This document shows, piece after piece, positions 62,849 to 64,000 of a DNA stretch of 64,000 nucleotides. The DNA is from Streptomyces spinoverrucosus (GTDB lineage: Bacteria > Actinomycetota > Actinomycetes > Streptomycetales > Streptomycetaceae), in contig NZ_JADPZX010000001.1 in the NCBI RefSeq assembly GCF_015712165.1, positions 682,001 to 746,000 of the forward strand. The letters are read 5' to 3'. The notes under the pieces are model-generated. The model saw nothing but the letters and a program-made list of their open reading frames with translations. It was not told the origin of the DNA and did no database searches. A program made the position numbers and the translations under genes. Every line of letters begins with the position of its first letter. Position 1 is the first letter of the stretch.

Positions 62849-64000
62849 GTGCTCATAGCGGGCCGGTACCAGCTGCAGGATCCGATCGGGCGGGGCGCGA
62901 TGGGAGAGGTCTGGCGGGCGTACGACGAGACGCTCGGCAGACCGGTCGCCGTCAAGCTGCTGCTGCCCCAGGACTCCGACCCGACGGCCACCTCACGTTT
63001 CCGGCTGGAGGCGCAGACCGCCGGGCGGCTGCATCACCCGTACGTGGTGGGCGTACTCGACTTCGGTGCGCACGACGACCGGCTGTTCCTGGTGATGGAG
63101 CTGGTCGACGGCGACAGCCTCGCCCGGGTGCTCGCCGACGCGGGGCCGCAGCCCGCCGAGCGCGTGGCGCGGATCGCCGCGCAGGCTGCCGCCGGGCTGG
63201 CCGCCGCCCACCAGCAGGGCATCGTGCACCGCGACATCAAGCCGGCCAACCTGTTGCTGGACGCGGACGGCACTCTGAAGATCGGCGACTTCGGCATCGC
63301 CCGCTTCCTCGACGACCCGGCCGCCGCGCTCACCGCCACCGGCCAGATCGTCGGCACCAGCCTCTACCTCGCCCCGGAACGCGCGCTCGGCCGGCCCGCG
63401 GGCCCGGCCAGTGACGTCTACTCGCTGGGATGCGTGCTGTACCAGCTCCTCACGGGGCGCCCGCCGTTCCAGGCCGACACCCCGATCGCCATCCTGCACC
63501 AGCATCTCGACGCCACCCCGGTACCGCCCCGGCAGCTCGGTGCCGAACTCCCGCCCGCCTTCGAGAGCTACCTGCTGGGCCTGCTGGCCAAGCAGCCCGA
63601 GCACCGGCCCGGCGCCGCACAGGTCGCCGAGTGGTTCGCGGCCGGCGCCTGGCAGGGCCGCCCCGAGCCGCTGCCCGCCACCGCACCGACGCCCGCCGCG
63701 CCCACGCCCGTGGCCCCGCGGTCGCAGCCGCGGTCGCCCCGGCTCGGCGAGACCGGCCCGGCGACGACGTACATGCTGCCGTCCTCCCCGAGGACCGCGT
63801 CCCGCCGCCGCAGTCGGCCGGGGACGCGCGAGGTACTCATGCGGCCGCGCGTGCTGGGGACCGCGGCCGCGGTGGCGCTGTTCCTGGCGGCGATGGTCAT
63901 CGGCATGCTGTGGTTCTCACCCGACAACACGGCGGCGGAGGGCTCCAAGGACTCCCCCAGCGCCACTGCCACGCCCACCCCGTCGCTGTCTCCGTCGGGC
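62849..64000 (+). CDS. Serine/threonine protein kinase (PknB-like; 3' end beyond the window)
   Basis: 384 codons of a membrane-anchored Hanks-type kinase. The glycine loop is IGRGAMGEVWRAYD, the ATP lysine is in PVAVKLLLP, the catalytic loop is IVHRDIKPANLLL, and the DFG motif is KIGDFGIARF. After a Pro-rich linker (about residues 275-330) comes one membrane helix (VLGTAAAVALFLAAMVIGML, about residue 332) and the start of an extracellular Ser/Thr/Pro-rich segment, where the window ends. GTG 62849 has GAGGA upstream; GTG 62795 is an in-frame alternative. It phosphorylates proteins on Ser/Thr in response to an external signal. Confidence 0.93.
   Translation, partial: MLIAGRYQLQDPIGRGAMGEVWRAYDETLGRPVAVKLLLPQDSDPTATSRFRLEAQTAGRLHHPYVVGVLDFGAHDDRLFLVMELVDGDSLARVLADAGPQPAERVARIAAQAAAGLAAAHQQGIVHRDIKPANLLLDADGTLKIGDFGIARFLDDPAAALTATGQIVGTSLYLAPERALGRPAGPASDVYSLGCVLYQLLTGRPPFQADTPIAILHQHLDATPVPPRQLGAELPPAFESYLLGLLAKQPEHRPGAAQVAEWFAAGAWQGRPEPLPATAPTPAAPTPVAPRSQPRSPRLGETGPATTYMLPSSPRTASRRRSRPGTREVLMRPRVLGTAAAVALFLAAMVIGMLWFSPDNTAAEGSKDSPSATATPTPSLSPSG

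Overview
The window is chromosomal DNA of a Streptomyces or very close relative. Supporting signs are the very high GC content, strong third-position GC bias, frequent GTG starts, ATGA/GTGA stop-start overlaps, TANNNT-type -10 boxes, and genus-typical genes (WhiB, LAL-type LuxR, monomeric isocitrate dehydrogenase, DUF309, DUF3140, DUF574). It carries about 62 protein genes, one of them frameshifted and one apparently truncated, plus two identical tRNA-Pro(GGG) genes. No integrase, transposase, CRISPR array, rRNA or large antibiotic biosynthetic cluster was seen.

Layout, left part. 1-3.8 kb: the end-cut ABC exporter gene behind a MerR-type promoter, a divergent flippase-like membrane protein and a crotonase. 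3.8-4.1 kb: a junction where gene 3' ends have been repeatedly duplicated. 4.1-8.0 kb: glycerol/glycerol-3-phosphate oxidation genes (kinase, BFD-tailed dehydrogenase, FAD oxidoreductase). 8.2-15.3 kb: a conserved hypothetical, an APC permease, an MscS channel, icd and an N-formylglutamate amidohydrolase. 15.3-23.6 kb: a protease-rich island. It holds a TPR-CHAT (caspase-like) protein divergent from an operon of cytosolic-looking S8 subtilase, sigma-70-like factor and acidic 165-aa protein, then an LAL regulator divergent from an astacin-like zinc protease that lacks a signal peptide. It ends near a tRNA-Pro gene.

Middle part. 24-26 kb: an ArsR/SRPBCC pair and a DM13 protein. 26-31.7 kb: a complete gallate-type degradation operon (GntR regulator, GalB-, GalC- and GalD-like enzymes, MFS transporter). 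Its ring-cleavage candidate is a VOC-fold (type I) extradiol enzyme rather than the usual LigB-type gallate dioxygenase. Two promoters in it share a TTGTCAACAA operator. 31.8-49.5 kb: sugar/polyol-type catabolism, with two LacI regulators, two Gfo/Idh/MocA dehydrogenases, a PhyH dioxygenase, an SDR, a CUT2 ABC transporter with an IolE-like protein, a UTRA-GntR regulator and an aldo/keto reductase. Glutamate decarboxylase, a frameshifted GNAT gene, a DUF3068 protein and a Nudix hydrolase are interspersed.

Right part. 49.6-51.1 kb: the second tRNA-Pro copy, a DUF309 gene and a 14.6-copy perfect 38-bp tandem repeat. 51.1-54 kb: cobF, a second flippase-like paralog and cobK. 54-56.7 kb: a TetR/VOC pair with two palindromic operators, a HAD phosphatase and a TauE-family exporter. 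56.9-59 kb: a thiolase divergent from an alpha/beta hydrolase. 59-61.4 kb: a coupled WhiB-Dps pair, DUF3140, an HhH glycosylase-like protein and an N-terminally truncated DUF574 methyltransferase. 61.3-64 kb: an M20 amidohydrolase and the start of a serine/threonine kinase cut by the window end.

The two gene groups most worth following up are the CHAT/S8/sigma/astacin island and the VOC-type gallate operon. The window is also unusually rich in recent short tandem duplications (3.8, 6.5, 41.5, 49.5 and 50.4 kb).
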